Part shown: positions 9,497-19,052 of the stretch, piece by piece
Layout: every line of letters starts with the position of its first letter
Position numbering within the stretch: the stretch's first letter is position 1
Notes under the pieces: model-generated
Database searches by the model: none
What the model saw: only the letters and a program-made list of their open reading frames with translations
What the model was told of the DNA's origin: nothing
From: JAKQDH01 sp029558835
GTDB lineage: Bacteria; Planctomycetota; Phycisphaerae; UBA1845
Length of the DNA stretch: 64,000 nucleotides
Assembly: GCA_035356615.1 (NCBI GenBank)
Contig: DAOQSN010000019.1
Coordinates: 33,484-97,483, forward strand
Reading direction: 5' to 3'
Translations under genes and position numbers: made by a program

Positions 9497-10825
9497 CTAC
9501 ACCTTGTCAGACTGCTCGCCCGCCGATCCGTCCTGTTGCGTGTTTCGGGTGCGCCGCTCGATCTCAGCTTCGAGAGCTGCGACGTTCTTGTCGATTGCCC
9601 TCCAATCGGGGCGACAGTTGACCAGTACTACCGGCGCGGACTGACCAAGGCGCTGCCCCTTCTCTGCGTCCCACAGTTCGTTGACACCGTTCGCAATCCA
9701 GGCACGCTCGAACTTGACGAAGTCGAGCATGACCCGAGCTGCAGTGGCGGTCCCATCATCCCGTACAACAGCGTGACGCAACGCGTCGAAAACCAAACGC
9801 TCATCTGGGAAACTCAACAGGACGTTCGCCTCAAACAAGCCGTCGTCGCGCTGCAAGTGAAGCTGCACGATGCCCTGGTGCGCTGCTTTCACAGAAGCAC
9901 ACAGGCGCTCAAACGAACTGAAAGGAGGTTGGTCCTGCAACCGGAGGGAAAGACGTGTCGGAATACTCAGTCGCTCGATAGCGACCGACTTGCGCGCCTT
10001 CAGGTCGCCGACCGTCGCATCCCCGAATAGGGCGCGAAACCCCTCGAGTTCGTAGAGGTGTTCGCGGAGTATTGTACGGTACGACTTCACACCCAGTTCG
10101 TTCTCCACGGCATATTCGGCGAGGGTCTTGATAAGGGGCAGATCGGCAGACAGAAGTTGGATATCCTCGGGCTCGTCCGGGTTTACAACGGAATTCTGAT
10201 CGAAGGCATGCGCCACGGCGCACCTGCCAGACTTGTAAAGATAGGCACCGACATCGAGGTTCTGCGCTACAAGCTGATCCCGGCGCTCCACTGCCTGCTT
10301 GTCATTCAGCTTGCCGACCGTCCGGTTGATCCAGGCTACCTGGTCGGGGCCTGGGCCATACAGGATGTTAATGATCTTGAAGTACCCGAGGAATTGGTAT
10401 GGCAGGAGATTGGCTGACGAGGCCTCTCGATAGAGAGCTAACCCGAGCTTGCCCCTCGGATCAGTGGGCTCGGGCAGATGCTCAATTGGCGCATCGTCGA
10501 TGAACCGACCGATTCCCTTGCCGATGAACAGCGGCGCGCCGCTCGTGCACGCGCTGGTCGTCTCGACCAAAGCCCCACCTCGGACCCACGCAAGAACGCT
10601 CATGAACTCCTGCAGTAATCTCCTCGCTGCGAGTAGGTCGAACTCTGATCCGATACGAACGACCAAGCTCGGCGCGCGCTCAGTTGTCTCCGGTCGGAGG
10701 GTAATGGTATGGCCACGAAAACGAACCTGCAAATCTTTCGATGGCCACCCGACGTCTGTGCTGACCCCCATGACGAAGTAGCCGCCGAATCGCTGCATCG
10801 GGCTGGGTGTTCCACTGTTGCTCAT
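9497..10825 (-). CDS. HEPN-like protein of unknown function (possibly MauJ-like)
   Basis: 442 residues, unrecognised with certainty. The ATG at 10825 is supported by GGAG eight bases upstream. The middle contains YLYKSGRCAVAHAF, where RCAVAH fits the R-x4-H signature of HEPN domains, several of which are RNases. It is followed by PEDIQLLSADLPLIKTLAEYAVENELG, a helical stretch. The layout recalls proteins annotated as MauJ, but that is a weak family memory. The C-terminal half (PTRLSLRLQDQP, then FERLCASVKAAHQGIVQLHL) has no recognised domain. Base composition and codon choice are clearly less GC-rich than neighbours, suggesting recent acquisition. Confidence 0.65.
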   Translation of the reverse strand: MSNSGTPSPMQRFGGYFVMGVSTDVGWPSKDLQVRFRGHTITLRPETTERAPSLVVRIGSEFDLLAARRLLQEFMSVLAWVRGGALVETTSACTSGAPLFIGKGIGRFIDDAPIEHLPEPTDPRGKLGLALYREASSANLLPYQFLGYFKIINILYGPGPDQVAWINRTVGKLNDKQAVERRDQLVAQNLDVGAYLYKSGRCAVAHAFDQNSVVNPDEPEDIQLLSADLPLIKTLAEYAVENELGVKSYRTILREHLYELEGFRALFGDATVGDLKARKSVAIERLSIPTRLSLRLQDQPPFSSFERLCASVKAAHQGIVQLHLQRDDGLFEANVLLSFPDERLVFDALRHAVVRDDGTATAARVMLDFVKFERAWIANGVNELWDAEKGQRLGQSAPVVLVNCRPDWRAIDKNVAALEAEIERRTRNTQQDGSAGEQSDKV

Positions 10826-10969
10826 TCTGCCAACTCCAGATCGCACTGCACGCGTACGAGCGCCAGGGTACCCGGGGGGCTCAGAATGCAGTCGGTCTCG
10901 AATGGCGCCCTCAGGTATCGTCCGCGCTTCGTCTCCAGGCGCTCCTCCGGACACAGGGCGTTCAGCACA

Positions 10970-10987
10970 GGCGCCCCGCGGGGCGCC
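10970..10987. repeat. Perfect 18-bp GC palindrome
   Basis: GGCGCCCCGCGGGGCGCC, between two minus-strand genes (gap 10826-11167, otherwise empty). It could be a terminator stem for the upstream gene ending at 11168, but no U-tract follows on that strand. Confidence 0.45.
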
Positions 10988-11167
10988 CTCTTCTGGCTAG
11001 CCCGTCTCTTGGACTGCGGATTACGCCTGAGGCCAAACGCCCCGGGTGTCCACCTCAATGAGATTCTGTCGTATGCTCTCCCCGCGCGTCAATCTCGGGG
11101 GGGTCCCTGTTTCGACGCCTGGCAGGGCAAATCAGGGAGACCGGGCGTGTCGCTGCGCGAGCCGACG

Positions 11168-11713
11168 CTACTCAGTGCCCATGCTGCGAATCTGCTCTGG
11201 AGTCAGCCAATATGGCGCCAATGCGGCCCGGATAGCCCTCCCACACGTTAGGAAATGGGCGACCAGCTCTTGGGGTTCCTCACGCTTGAGGTTCTCCCAG
11301 ATCCAAATCCCAACACCCTCGGCCGCATCCGTGTTGCCATGTTTCTCGCCTGTCGCGAACCACACCATGATGTCTTGTAGCACGTACTCGAAGACGTCCT
11401 TGTTGAGCAACTCCCGACACTGCGGTATGAGCTCCGCTGCCTGCATGCCAGCGCGCCCTTGGTCAAGTGCCTTCCCGAATCTCCTGACTCCCACTTGTCT
11501 CATGACGTCTGCTCCCGTCAGCACCGCCATACCGATGCCTCCCATCGTGAAGCAGAGCAGGCGTTCAGGTCTCATGGGGTGGTACTGGATGCGCTCGTTG
11601 GCTGCAACGTCCATCAACGCCTTATCGAGGCTCAGTGCCACAAGGAAGGCTGCCCCAGGCAATCGCTCCGCGAGCTGAATGAGACGCCTCTTCTCTCTTC
11701 CGAAGCCAAGCAT
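11168..11713 (-). CDS. Hypothetical protein
   Basis: 181 residues from the ATG at 11713, which has a modest AGAGAG sequence upstream. A GTG at 11782 would add 23 residues. No family is recognised. It reads as a soluble, mostly helical protein: LIQLAERLPGAAFLVALSLDKAL near the start, a glycine-rich FTMGGIGMAVLTGAD, then FEYVLQDIMVWFATG and EGVGIWIWENLKREEPQELV. Composition matches the lower-GC patch at 9.5-12.1 kb. It lies just downstream of the nucleotidyltransferase fragment and may share its transcript. Confidence 0.6.
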   Translation of the reverse strand: MLGFGREKRRLIQLAERLPGAAFLVALSLDKALMDVAANERIQYHPMRPERLLCFTMGGIGMAVLTGADVMRQVGVRRFGKALDQGRAGMQAAELIPQCRELLNKDVFEYVLQDIMVWFATGEKHGNTDAAEGVGIWIWENLKREEPQELVAHFLTCGRAIRAALAPYWLTPEQIRSMGTE

Positions 11714-11788
11714 GTGGCGGTGTCTCTCTGAGCCGTGGAAACGGAGGCGCAGGTTGCTATTGTCGTGCCCCAATCGCCCCACCCGAGG

Positions 11789-12055
11789 CTAGCCAGTGCA
11801 GGGTGCTCGCTGCAGGCACGCTCCACTCCCGGAAGATCGACCCCGCGGGATGCACTGGCTGACCTCGGCCGCCTTGCGCAGGGCGCTGCCTTCGAAATGC
11901 AGGATGACCAGCAGGTCCACGTCCGAGTCCGGTGTCGGCGTCCCGTACGCGTGGGAGCCGAAAAGGATCACCCGTACCGGCTGGAACCGGCCCACGATCC
12001 GGTCACAGATTGCCTGAATGGCATCCGGGGCGACCACACAGCTACTCCGTCTCAT
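11789..12055 (-). CDS. MNT-type nucleotidyltransferase, probably truncated or frameshifted
   Basis: 88 residues. The N-terminal two thirds are a clear minimal nucleotidyltransferase: VRVILFGSHAYGTPTPDSDVDLLVI holds the GS-x-AxG and SDxDLLV motifs that bind nucleotide and two metals. Such proteins often act as MNT antitoxins that AMPylate HEPN toxins. After KAAEVSQCIPRG the frame turns into low-complexity residues and stops. The next frame reads VDLPGVERAC there, resembling the expected VDL strand, so a one-base frameshift around 11845-11855 is possible. Start chosen at the ATG at 12055; a TTG lies three codons earlier. No intact HEPN gene is directly adjacent. Confidence 0.65.
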   Translation of the reverse strand: MRRSSCVVAPDAIQAICDRIVGRFQPVRVILFGSHAYGTPTPDSDVDLLVILHFEGSALRKAAEVSQCIPRGRSSGSGACLQRAPCTG

Positions 12056-12064
12056 CCGTCGCAA

Positions 12065-12412
12065 GCCCCACGGGGTCGCGACGACGCCACAACTATACGC
12101 TCACTGACTCATCAGGCAAGCAGCCAACCTCCGCGGCGAGCAAGGCGCTGCCTGTGCGCTGAAAGCGGGCCCGACTGCGGCGTGTGCCCCAGGCCCGGCT
12201 CGCTGGCTGCGGCTCGCTCAACTACTAATTCTGCGTGGATTAGTAGATCGGCAGTAGTCGAGGCAGAGGTGCCTGGGGAACGCCTGTCAAGACCCCGCTC
12301 CCTGTTCGGTACACGGCGGGGCGAGGGAGCGACTTGCAGCGGTCCGACCCTCCCCGGCCCCTCCCTGGAAGGGAGGGGGGTCGCTTCGGGCACGCCACGT
12401 GCCGCGCGGCGG
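12065..12412. other. Intergenic region with one hairpin repeat
   Basis: No gene is supportable. It contains a CTCCC/GGGAG repeat copy at 12345-12383. Base composition rises back to the window norm towards glmS. Confidence 0.4.
12345..12383. repeat. CTCCC/GGGAG hairpin repeat, copy 2
   Basis: CCCTCCC-TGGA-AGGGAGGG stem just downstream of the glmS stop, inverted with respect to that gene. It could serve as a transcription stop for glmS, but no T-run is present. Confidence 0.6.
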
Positions 12413-14236
<1,824 letters not shown>

Positions 14237-14548
14237 CTTCGTGGTGCCCTCTGCCCGTGGAGTAGAGATTCATTGTTGCCCGCGCCGGCGCCGGGGCGTT
14301 CTTTCCCCCGTGGAGTCATCGGGTTGGGCCCGTTCGCTTCAGCAGGGTCGCGCGAGGTTCTCCCATTCTAACGCTCTATACGCTGGTACGCCCGTGGCCG
14401 ATCGTCTCGGGTCGCGGATTGGTGCTGTAAAGTGCGACTGCGACATCTCGGCCGGGCTGGTGCCCACGTCCGTCCCGCGAGGCTGCACGGCTGCCCTGCC
14501 TTTCTGCGCCAGCAGCCGCAAGTAAGCATGCTCGCGGGGCTGGGCCTG

Positions 14549-14581
14549 TGCCCACTCGTCATCAGTCCCCCAGGTCCGGAG
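14549..14581 (+). repeat. 33-bp repeat, left copy
   Basis: It starts TGCCCACTC and ends CCCCCAGGTCCGGAG. The same 33 bp occurs inverted at 16264-16296 with one mismatch, on the other side of rarA. Confidence 0.85.
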
Positions 14582-14607
14582 TACGTCTTTAGCGTCTTCG
14601 GCGTGGT

Positions 14608-14707
14608 GGGTGCCATGCTTTCCCGCGACCGCGGTCGCGGGTAAGCATGCCTCTGCGGACGCGGCACATGCCCACCCCCACCTGTGGCGGGTGAGGGCAT
14701 GGCACCC
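14608..14707. repeat. 100-bp element with 11-bp terminal inverted repeats and internal hairpin
   Basis: The ends are GGGTGCCATGC and GCATGGCACCC, perfect inverted repeats. Inside, CCCGCGAC..GTCGCGGG forms a stem flanked by GCTTT and TAAGC. The hairpin half recurs at 16380-16423 (inverted) and 43416-43457. Confidence 0.8.
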
Positions 14708-14765
14708 ACGCTAAACACGTAGGGTCCGGAGGACCTGGGCCACCCAGACACGTTGGTCTGCGGAG

Positions 14766-14771
14766 TATAAT
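14766..14771 (+). promoter_or_regulatory. Probable -10 element of rarA
   Basis: TATAAT, a perfect sigma-70 -10 hexamer, 34 bases before the start codon. No good -35 hexamer is seen at the expected distance. Confidence 0.5.
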
Positions 14772-14804
14772 GCCGAAGATGGCCGGCCGAGGGGGAGACT
14801 TCGC

Positions 14805-16139
14805 GTGGACCTGTTTGACGAGCAACGCCGGGCGAAACGGGAGGGGGCAGCGCCGCTGGCCGTGCGGATGCGCCCCCGCACGCTCGACGAGTTCGTCGGG
14901 CAGCGGCACTTCGTGGGGCCCGGGAAGCTGCTCCGCCGCCTGCTCGAAGCGGACCGACTGGCCAGTGCCTTGTTCTACGGTCCCCCGGGGACCGGCAAGA
15001 CCACCCTCGGCCGGATCATCGCCCACCGGACGCAGGCCCACTTTACGCAGGTGAACGCCTCGGCCGTCGGCGTGAAGGAGGTCCGCGACATCCTGGCGGA
15101 TGCGCGCGACCGGCTCGAAACCACCGGGCGGCGGTCCGTTCTCTTCGTGGATGAACTGCATCGCTTCAACCGGAGCCAGCAGGACGTGCTGCTGGGCGAC
15201 GTCGAGGAAGGCATCGTGATCCTGATCGGGGCGACCACGGAGAACCCGTTCTTTACGGTGCGGACACCGCTGATCTCGCGGAGCCAGATCTTCCGGTTCG
15301 AGCCGCTCAGCGCGGCGGACGTGCAGGCGTTGCTGCGGCGGGCGGCCGCCGACGTCGAGCGCGGGCTGGGGGCGTGGAATGTGGTGCTCAGGGATGATGC
15401 GGTTGAGCATTGGGCCCGGGTGTCGGATGGCGACGCCCGCCGGGCGCTGAGTGCCCTGGAGATCGCGGTGCTCTCGCAGGCGCCGAAGCCGGGTGTGCGG
15501 CCGGAGGTCGTGATCGACCTGGCCGTGGCGGCCGAGTCCATCCAGCGGAAGGCATTGGCCTACGATGCCGCGGGGGATCAGCACTACAACACGATCAGTG
15601 CGTTCATCAAGTCGGTGCGGGCGAGCGATCCGGACGCGGCCGTGTATTGGCTGGCCCGCATGTTGGAGGGGGGCGAGGACCCGCGGTTCATCGCCCGGCG
15701 ACTTGTAATCCTGGCGGCGGAGGACATCGGGCTGGCCGATCCGCAGGGATTGGTGGTCGCCCAAGCGGCCGCCGACGCCACCAACTTCGTCGGTCCGCCG
15801 GAGTGCCAGCTTCCGCTGGCCGAGGCGACGATCTATCTGGCGTGTGCTCCGAAGTCCAACGCGGCCGCCCAGGCGGTCTGGGAGGCAGCCCGCGACGTGC
15901 AGGAGCAGCGCAGCGTCCTGGTGCCGCCCAAGCTGCAATCGACCGCATATGCCGGGGCGAAGAAAATGGGGGCCGGCGAGGGGTATCAGTACCCGCACGA
16001 CCACCCGGGGGGTATAGTGCCCGGCGACGACTTGGGCGTGGACCGGACCTACTATCGTCCCACGGACCGCGGGGCGGAGGCAAAGCTGGGCGAGGCGCTC
16101 GCCCGGATCAGGTCGCAGTTGCGGAAGCCGCAGGACTAG
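14805..16139 (+). CDS. rarA: Replication-associated recombination protein A (MgsA/RarA AAA ATPase)
   Basis: 444 residues, GTG start preceded by GGGGGAG. A clamp-loader-like AAA+ ATPase acting at stalled replication forks. It opens MDLFDEQ and LAVRMRPRTLDEFVGQRH as in the family, then Walker A GPPGTGKTT (near 59), Walker B FVDELHRF, the sensor GATTENP, and the C-terminal tetramerisation part with YDAAGDQHYNTISAFIKS and YPHDHPGG. All motifs are intact. It is flanked on both sides by members of two repeat families in inverted orientation. Confidence 0.97.
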   Translation: MDLFDEQRRAKREGAAPLAVRMRPRTLDEFVGQRHFVGPGKLLRRLLEADRLASALFYGPPGTGKTTLGRIIAHRTQAHFTQVNASAVGVKEVRDILADARDRLETTGRRSVLFVDELHRFNRSQQDVLLGDVEEGIVILIGATTENPFFTVRTPLISRSQIFRFEPLSAADVQALLRRAAADVERGLGAWNVVLRDDAVEHWARVSDGDARRALSALEIAVLSQAPKPGVRPEVVIDLAVAAESIQRKALAYDAAGDQHYNTISAFIKSVRASDPDAAVYWLARMLEGGEDPRFIARRLVILAAEDIGLADPQGLVVAQAAADATNFVGPPECQLPLAEATIYLACAPKSNAAAQAVWEAARDVQEQRSVLVPPKLQSTAYAGAKKMGAGEGYQYPHDHPGGIVPGDDLGVDRTYYRPTDRGAEAKLGEALARIRSQLRKPQD

Positions 16140-16263
16140 TGTCGCGTCGCTCGGTCAGAGCCGCGGGCGCGAGCCCGCGGACACGTCGCGCCGGTGGCGC
16201 CGCGGGCGGTCGGGCGGCCCAGGCGCGTGGGTGGCCTAGGTCCTCAGGCGGGTGGCCAAGGTC

Positions 16264-16296
16264 CTCCGGACCTGGGGGACTGATGATGAGTGGGCA
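16264..16296 (-). repeat. 33-bp repeat, right copy (inverted)
   Basis: It starts CTCCGGACCTGGGGG and ends GAGTGGGCA. Reverse complement of 14549-14581 with one mismatch. Confidence 0.85.
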
Positions 16297-16309
16297 TGCG
16301 GCATCTGAA

Positions 16310-16352
16310 TCCCTCTCCCTTCCAGGGAGAGAGACAGGGGTGAGGGTGGGGG
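16310..16352. repeat. CTCTCCC/GGGAGAG hairpin repeat, copy 3
   Basis: CCCTCTCCCTTCCAGGGAGAG stem (stem arms CTCTCCCT/AGGGAGAG) followed by ACAGGGGTGAGGGTGG. Confidence 0.7.
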
Positions 16353-16379
16353 AGCGGAAGACGCCGGTCTGGCGCGGAG

Positions 16380-16423
16380 GCATGCTTACCCGCGGCTTGT
16401 TGTCGCGGGAAAGCATGGTACCC
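16380..16423 (-). repeat. GGGTGCCATGC hairpin element, inverted copy
   Basis: Reads GCATGCTTACCCGCGGC, a short loop, then GTCGCGGGAAAGCATG and GTACCC. Its reverse complement matches 14608-14650. Confidence 0.8.
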
Positions 16424-16521
16424 GTGCTGCTCTGCCGCCGCGTCGTCGCCGGCGAGCGGTCCGCGGTTGGGCTTCCTGCGGATGACGCTGGGGCTCCGAA
16501 AGCAATCGAGAGGGCAACGGC

Positions 16522-17088
16522 TTGTTGGTGAAACGTGACTTGCGGGAGCGGCTGCGGAAGATCGTCAGCGAGATTCCGCCGGAGGCCGCGCAGGCGAAGT
16601 CCGCGCAGGCGTGTGAGTTGCTCTGCGCGCAGCCGGAGTTCCTCAATGCGCAGATACTGATGGTCTTCCTGGCGCTGCCGAGCGAGCTGGACACCACGCA
16701 GATCGTGCTGCGGGCTTGGCAGGACAACAAGCGGGTGCTGGCCCCGCGGGCAAGCTGGAGCCAGCGGCGGATGATGGCGATCGAGATTCGTTCACTGACG
16801 ACCGATTTGCAGGTTTCCGAGTTCGGGATGCGCGAGCCCGCGTCCGGCGTGCCGATTCCCCCGGCGATTATTGATTTGGTGGTCGTGCCGGGGCTGGGCT
16901 TTGACGAGTACGGCAACCGCCTCGGTCGCGGCCGGGGCTTTTACGATCGCTTCCTCGCCCACCCGGAGTTCGCCGGCACCGCCTGCGCGTTGGCCTTTGA
17001 AGAGCAAGTCTGCCCCACGATCCCGGCCGGCCCCCTCGACCGCTGCGTGAACATGCTGGTCACGGATGCCAAGGTGCGGCGGTTTTGA
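16522..17088 (+). CDS. 5-formyltetrahydrofolate cyclo-ligase
   Basis: 188 residues. Converts 5-formyl-THF to 5,10-methenyl-THF with ATP. Family marks are the N-terminal KRDLRERLRK basic helix, a central PLELDT-like segment (LPSELDTTQIV), the FGMREP motif, and the phosphate-binding VVVPGLGFDEYGNRLGRGRGFYDRFL. Length is normal. The start is one of two TTGs at 16522/16525 or the GTG at 16528; an AGAGGG lies eight bases before 16522. It follows rarA at some distance and probably has its own promoter. Confidence 0.93.
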   Translation: MLVKRDLRERLRKIVSEIPPEAAQAKSAQACELLCAQPEFLNAQILMVFLALPSELDTTQIVLRAWQDNKRVLAPRASWSQRRMMAIEIRSLTTDLQVSEFGMREPASGVPIPPAIIDLVVVPGLGFDEYGNRLGRGRGFYDRFLAHPEFAGTACALAFEEQVCPTIPAGPLDRCVNMLVTDAKVRRF

Positions 17089-17592
17089 GACGGACAACGC
17101 GGCCGTCGCCGAGTGGCTGCGTCGCAATGAGCGCGGACGGGATAAATTCAAGGGGGCCGCTGCCGCCAAGGAACTCGTGGCGGAGGTTCCGGGCGCTGGG
17201 TGGCGAGGATCCTCAGAAGCTCGTCGCGGATGCGCTGCTGGCGACCCGCTCTGCGCACCATGCTGATACACGCCCGATCCTCGCGGCGCGCCCGACATCC
17301 ATCGGCAATAGCGCCACCGGGCACCAGGCGCTGCTCACCGTGCTTGATGCCAGCACCGACCGCGACGCCTTGGCTGCGGAGTCCCTCCCTAAGTTCGAGG
17401 CGGCCGACCCGCCGTTCAATCCGTTCAGCAGGGCGTCGCCCGATGAGTTGGAGGGTGGCATGCCCAAACCGAAGGCGCCTGCCTGCCGCCAGGCTGTCGC
17501 GGCGGCCGCCCGTCGGAGGGAGGGCACGGCGGTGCTGGGCTGGGCCGGGTGACGCTCCGCCGTCGAGCGGTCTTCCTGCCCAGGGGAGCCGT
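17089..17592. other. Convergent intergenic region, no convincing gene
   Basis: The region lies between two convergent genes. Open frames cross it on both strands but show no family features. It holds a partial 100-bp repeat copy at 17454-17490. Confidence 0.45.
17454..17490. repeat. Partial copy of the 100-bp GGGTGGCATG element
   Basis: GGGTGGCATGCCCAAACCG then AAGGCGCCTGC, matching one end of the element at 24638-24736 (inverted). The other end is missing. Confidence 0.65.
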
Positions 17593-18441
17593 TCAGTTGG
17601 TCAGCTCCTTCGGGGCCGCGACCAGCACCAGCACGCCGATCATCCACACATAGAGTGCGAACCAGTGAAGCTGCCCGCGGCGGACGGTGTGCAGCAGCCA
17701 TTTCAGCGCGACAACGCCCACGATCAGGGACACCACCGCGCCGAGCAGAAGCGGTCCCCACGGCAGCGCCGCGCGCACCTCCGGAGCCAGCCGCCAGGTA
17801 TCCCTGAGTTTCAGCACCGTCGCCCCCAGAATGGCCGGCACCGCGATGAAGAAACTGAACTCACCGGCCCAGCGGCGCCGCAGGCCGCCGTACAAAGCTG
17901 TGCAGATCGTCGCCCCGCTGCGCGACAGACCCGGCAGAATCGCCAGACCCTGCGCCACGCCCACCAGCAGCGCCCGCCCGCCGCCGAATCGACCCCATCC
18001 GCGCCGCCCGCGCGGCACCCATAGCGTCAGCAACAACAGCAGCCCGGTCAGCAGCAGCCCCCCGGCTACCCACCGCGGCCTGGCGAACGCCGCTTCAAAC
18101 GTGTCCTTGAATGCCAGGCCAATGCCGGCCGTCGGGACGCTGGCGACCACCCCCAGCAGCGCGATCCGCAGCGCGTACCGCCGCCGGCGAAACATTGGAC
18201 TCGCCTCGCGCCGCAGCCGCGCCACGTACCGCCCCAGCGGGCCGGCAAACACGATCAGCACCGCGATCACCGTGCCTACGTGCGCCAGCACGTCAAACAG
18301 CAGCAGGGCCGGACTGTCCGGATCCAGGTGCAATCGATCCTGCAGGAGAGCAAGATGGCCGCTGCTGCTTACCGGCAGGAACTCGGTCAGCCCCTGCACG
18401 ATGCCGAGCAGCAATGCCTTCAGGTAGGTCAGGTCGCTCAC
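17593..18441 (-). CDS. uppP: Undecaprenyl-diphosphatase (BacA/UppP)
   Basis: 282 residues, multispanning membrane protein. Recycles undecaprenyl diphosphate to the monophosphate carrier used for peptidoglycan and O-antigen. The N-terminal LGIVQGLTEFLPVSSSGHL is the diagnostic active-site segment (catalytic Glu and Ser-rich loop), and GLSRSGATI with its Arg is the second conserved motif. Last gene of the rimO-pgsA-uppP unit: its GTG start overlaps the pgsA TGA stop as GTGA, indicating translational coupling. Confidence 0.97.
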   Translation of the reverse strand: MSDLTYLKALLLGIVQGLTEFLPVSSSGHLALLQDRLHLDPDSPALLLFDVLAHVGTVIAVLIVFAGPLGRYVARLRREASPMFRRRRYALRIALLGVVASVPTAGIGLAFKDTFEAAFARPRWVAGGLLLTGLLLLLTLWVPRGRRGWGRFGGGRALLVGVAQGLAILPGLSRSGATICTALYGGLRRRWAGEFSFFIAVPAILGATVLKLRDTWRLAPEVRAALPWGPLLLGAVVSLIVGVVALKWLLHTVRRGQLHWFALYVWMIGVLVLVAAPKELTN

Positions 18442-19052
18442 GACGGCATGCTTTCTTCAAGGATGAAGCGCGACCGCGCCAGATATTGGAACATCGACAG
18501 CGTGGTGGCGGCCACCGTAATCCACACCAGCGCAATGCACAGGCCATCCGCTAACTTCGGCGAAAACCACGTTCCCTCGTGGGCGACCAGCAGCAGGATG
18601 GCCGGCGCGGCGACGCTCTGCACCCACATCTTGATCTTGCCGTGCAGCCCGGCCGGAAACGCCCGCCCCACCGACTCGTTGAACCCGCGCAAACCGGTGA
18701 CCAGCAACTCCCGCCCCACGATCACTACCACCATCCACGCCTGCACCCGCGTCACGTTGTGTCCGTCCGCATCCACAAAGCCGGGGCCCGCGAGGATGAT
18801 GAAGGCGCCGCACACCAGCACTTTGTCCGCCAACGGATCCAGCACCCGCCCCAGCGGTGTCACCTGTTTGAACCGTCGGGCAAGATACCCATCGAGGACG
18901 TCCGTGACGGCCGCCAGGATGAACAGCCCGGCCGAGACGTCCAGAATCCACCCCTGCGGCTCCCGCTGCGTGTACTGCGCCAGCAACACGAAGAAGACCA
19001 GGGCCACCCCCAGGCGGGCGATCGTAATCTGGTTGGGCACGTTCAGCTTCAT
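18438..19052 (-). CDS. pgsA: CDP-diacylglycerol--glycerol-3-phosphate 3-phosphatidyltransferase
   Basis: 204 residues from the ATG at 19052. Makes phosphatidylglycerol phosphate, the committed step to PG and cardiolipin. The CDP-alcohol phosphatidyltransferase signature is intact: D-G-x2-A-R-x8-G-x3-D-x3-D in LDGYLARR...GRVLDPLADK. The N-terminal NVPNQITIARLG is typical of PgsA, and several membrane spans follow. The start was chosen because ATGA overlaps the rimO stop. Membrane-lipid gene in a coupled operon with rimO and uppP. Confidence 0.95.
   Translation of the reverse strand: MKLNVPNQITIARLGVALVFFVLLAQYTQREPQGWILDVSAGLFILAAVTDVLDGYLARRFKQVTPLGRVLDPLADKVLVCGAFIILAGPGFVDADGHNVTRVQAWMVVVIVGRELLVTGLRGFNESVGRAFPAGLHGKIKMWVQSVAAPAILLLVAHEGTWFSPKLADGLCIALVWITVAATTLSMFQYLARSRFILEESMPS

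Larger units (their letters stand above)
14237..14804. other. Repeat-rich intergenic region
   Basis: Divergent gap between glmS and rarA. It holds one copy each of two palindromic repeat families (14549-14581 and 14608-14707) and the rarA -10 element. No protein or RNA gene is seen. Confidence 0.6.
16140..16521. other. Repeat-rich intergenic region
   Basis: Gap between rarA and the cyclo-ligase gene, same strand. It contains repeats at 16264-16296, 16310-16352 and 16380-16423. No gene is seen. Confidence 0.6.

Noticed and set aside
14589..16004. Long open frame antisense to rarA
   Set aside because: It lies inside a certain gene, has no family features, and such frames are common in GC-rich DNA.
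17085..17552. Open frame after the cyclo-ligase gene
   Set aside because: Starts inside the preceding gene, lacks a ribosome site and family features, and contains a repeat copy.
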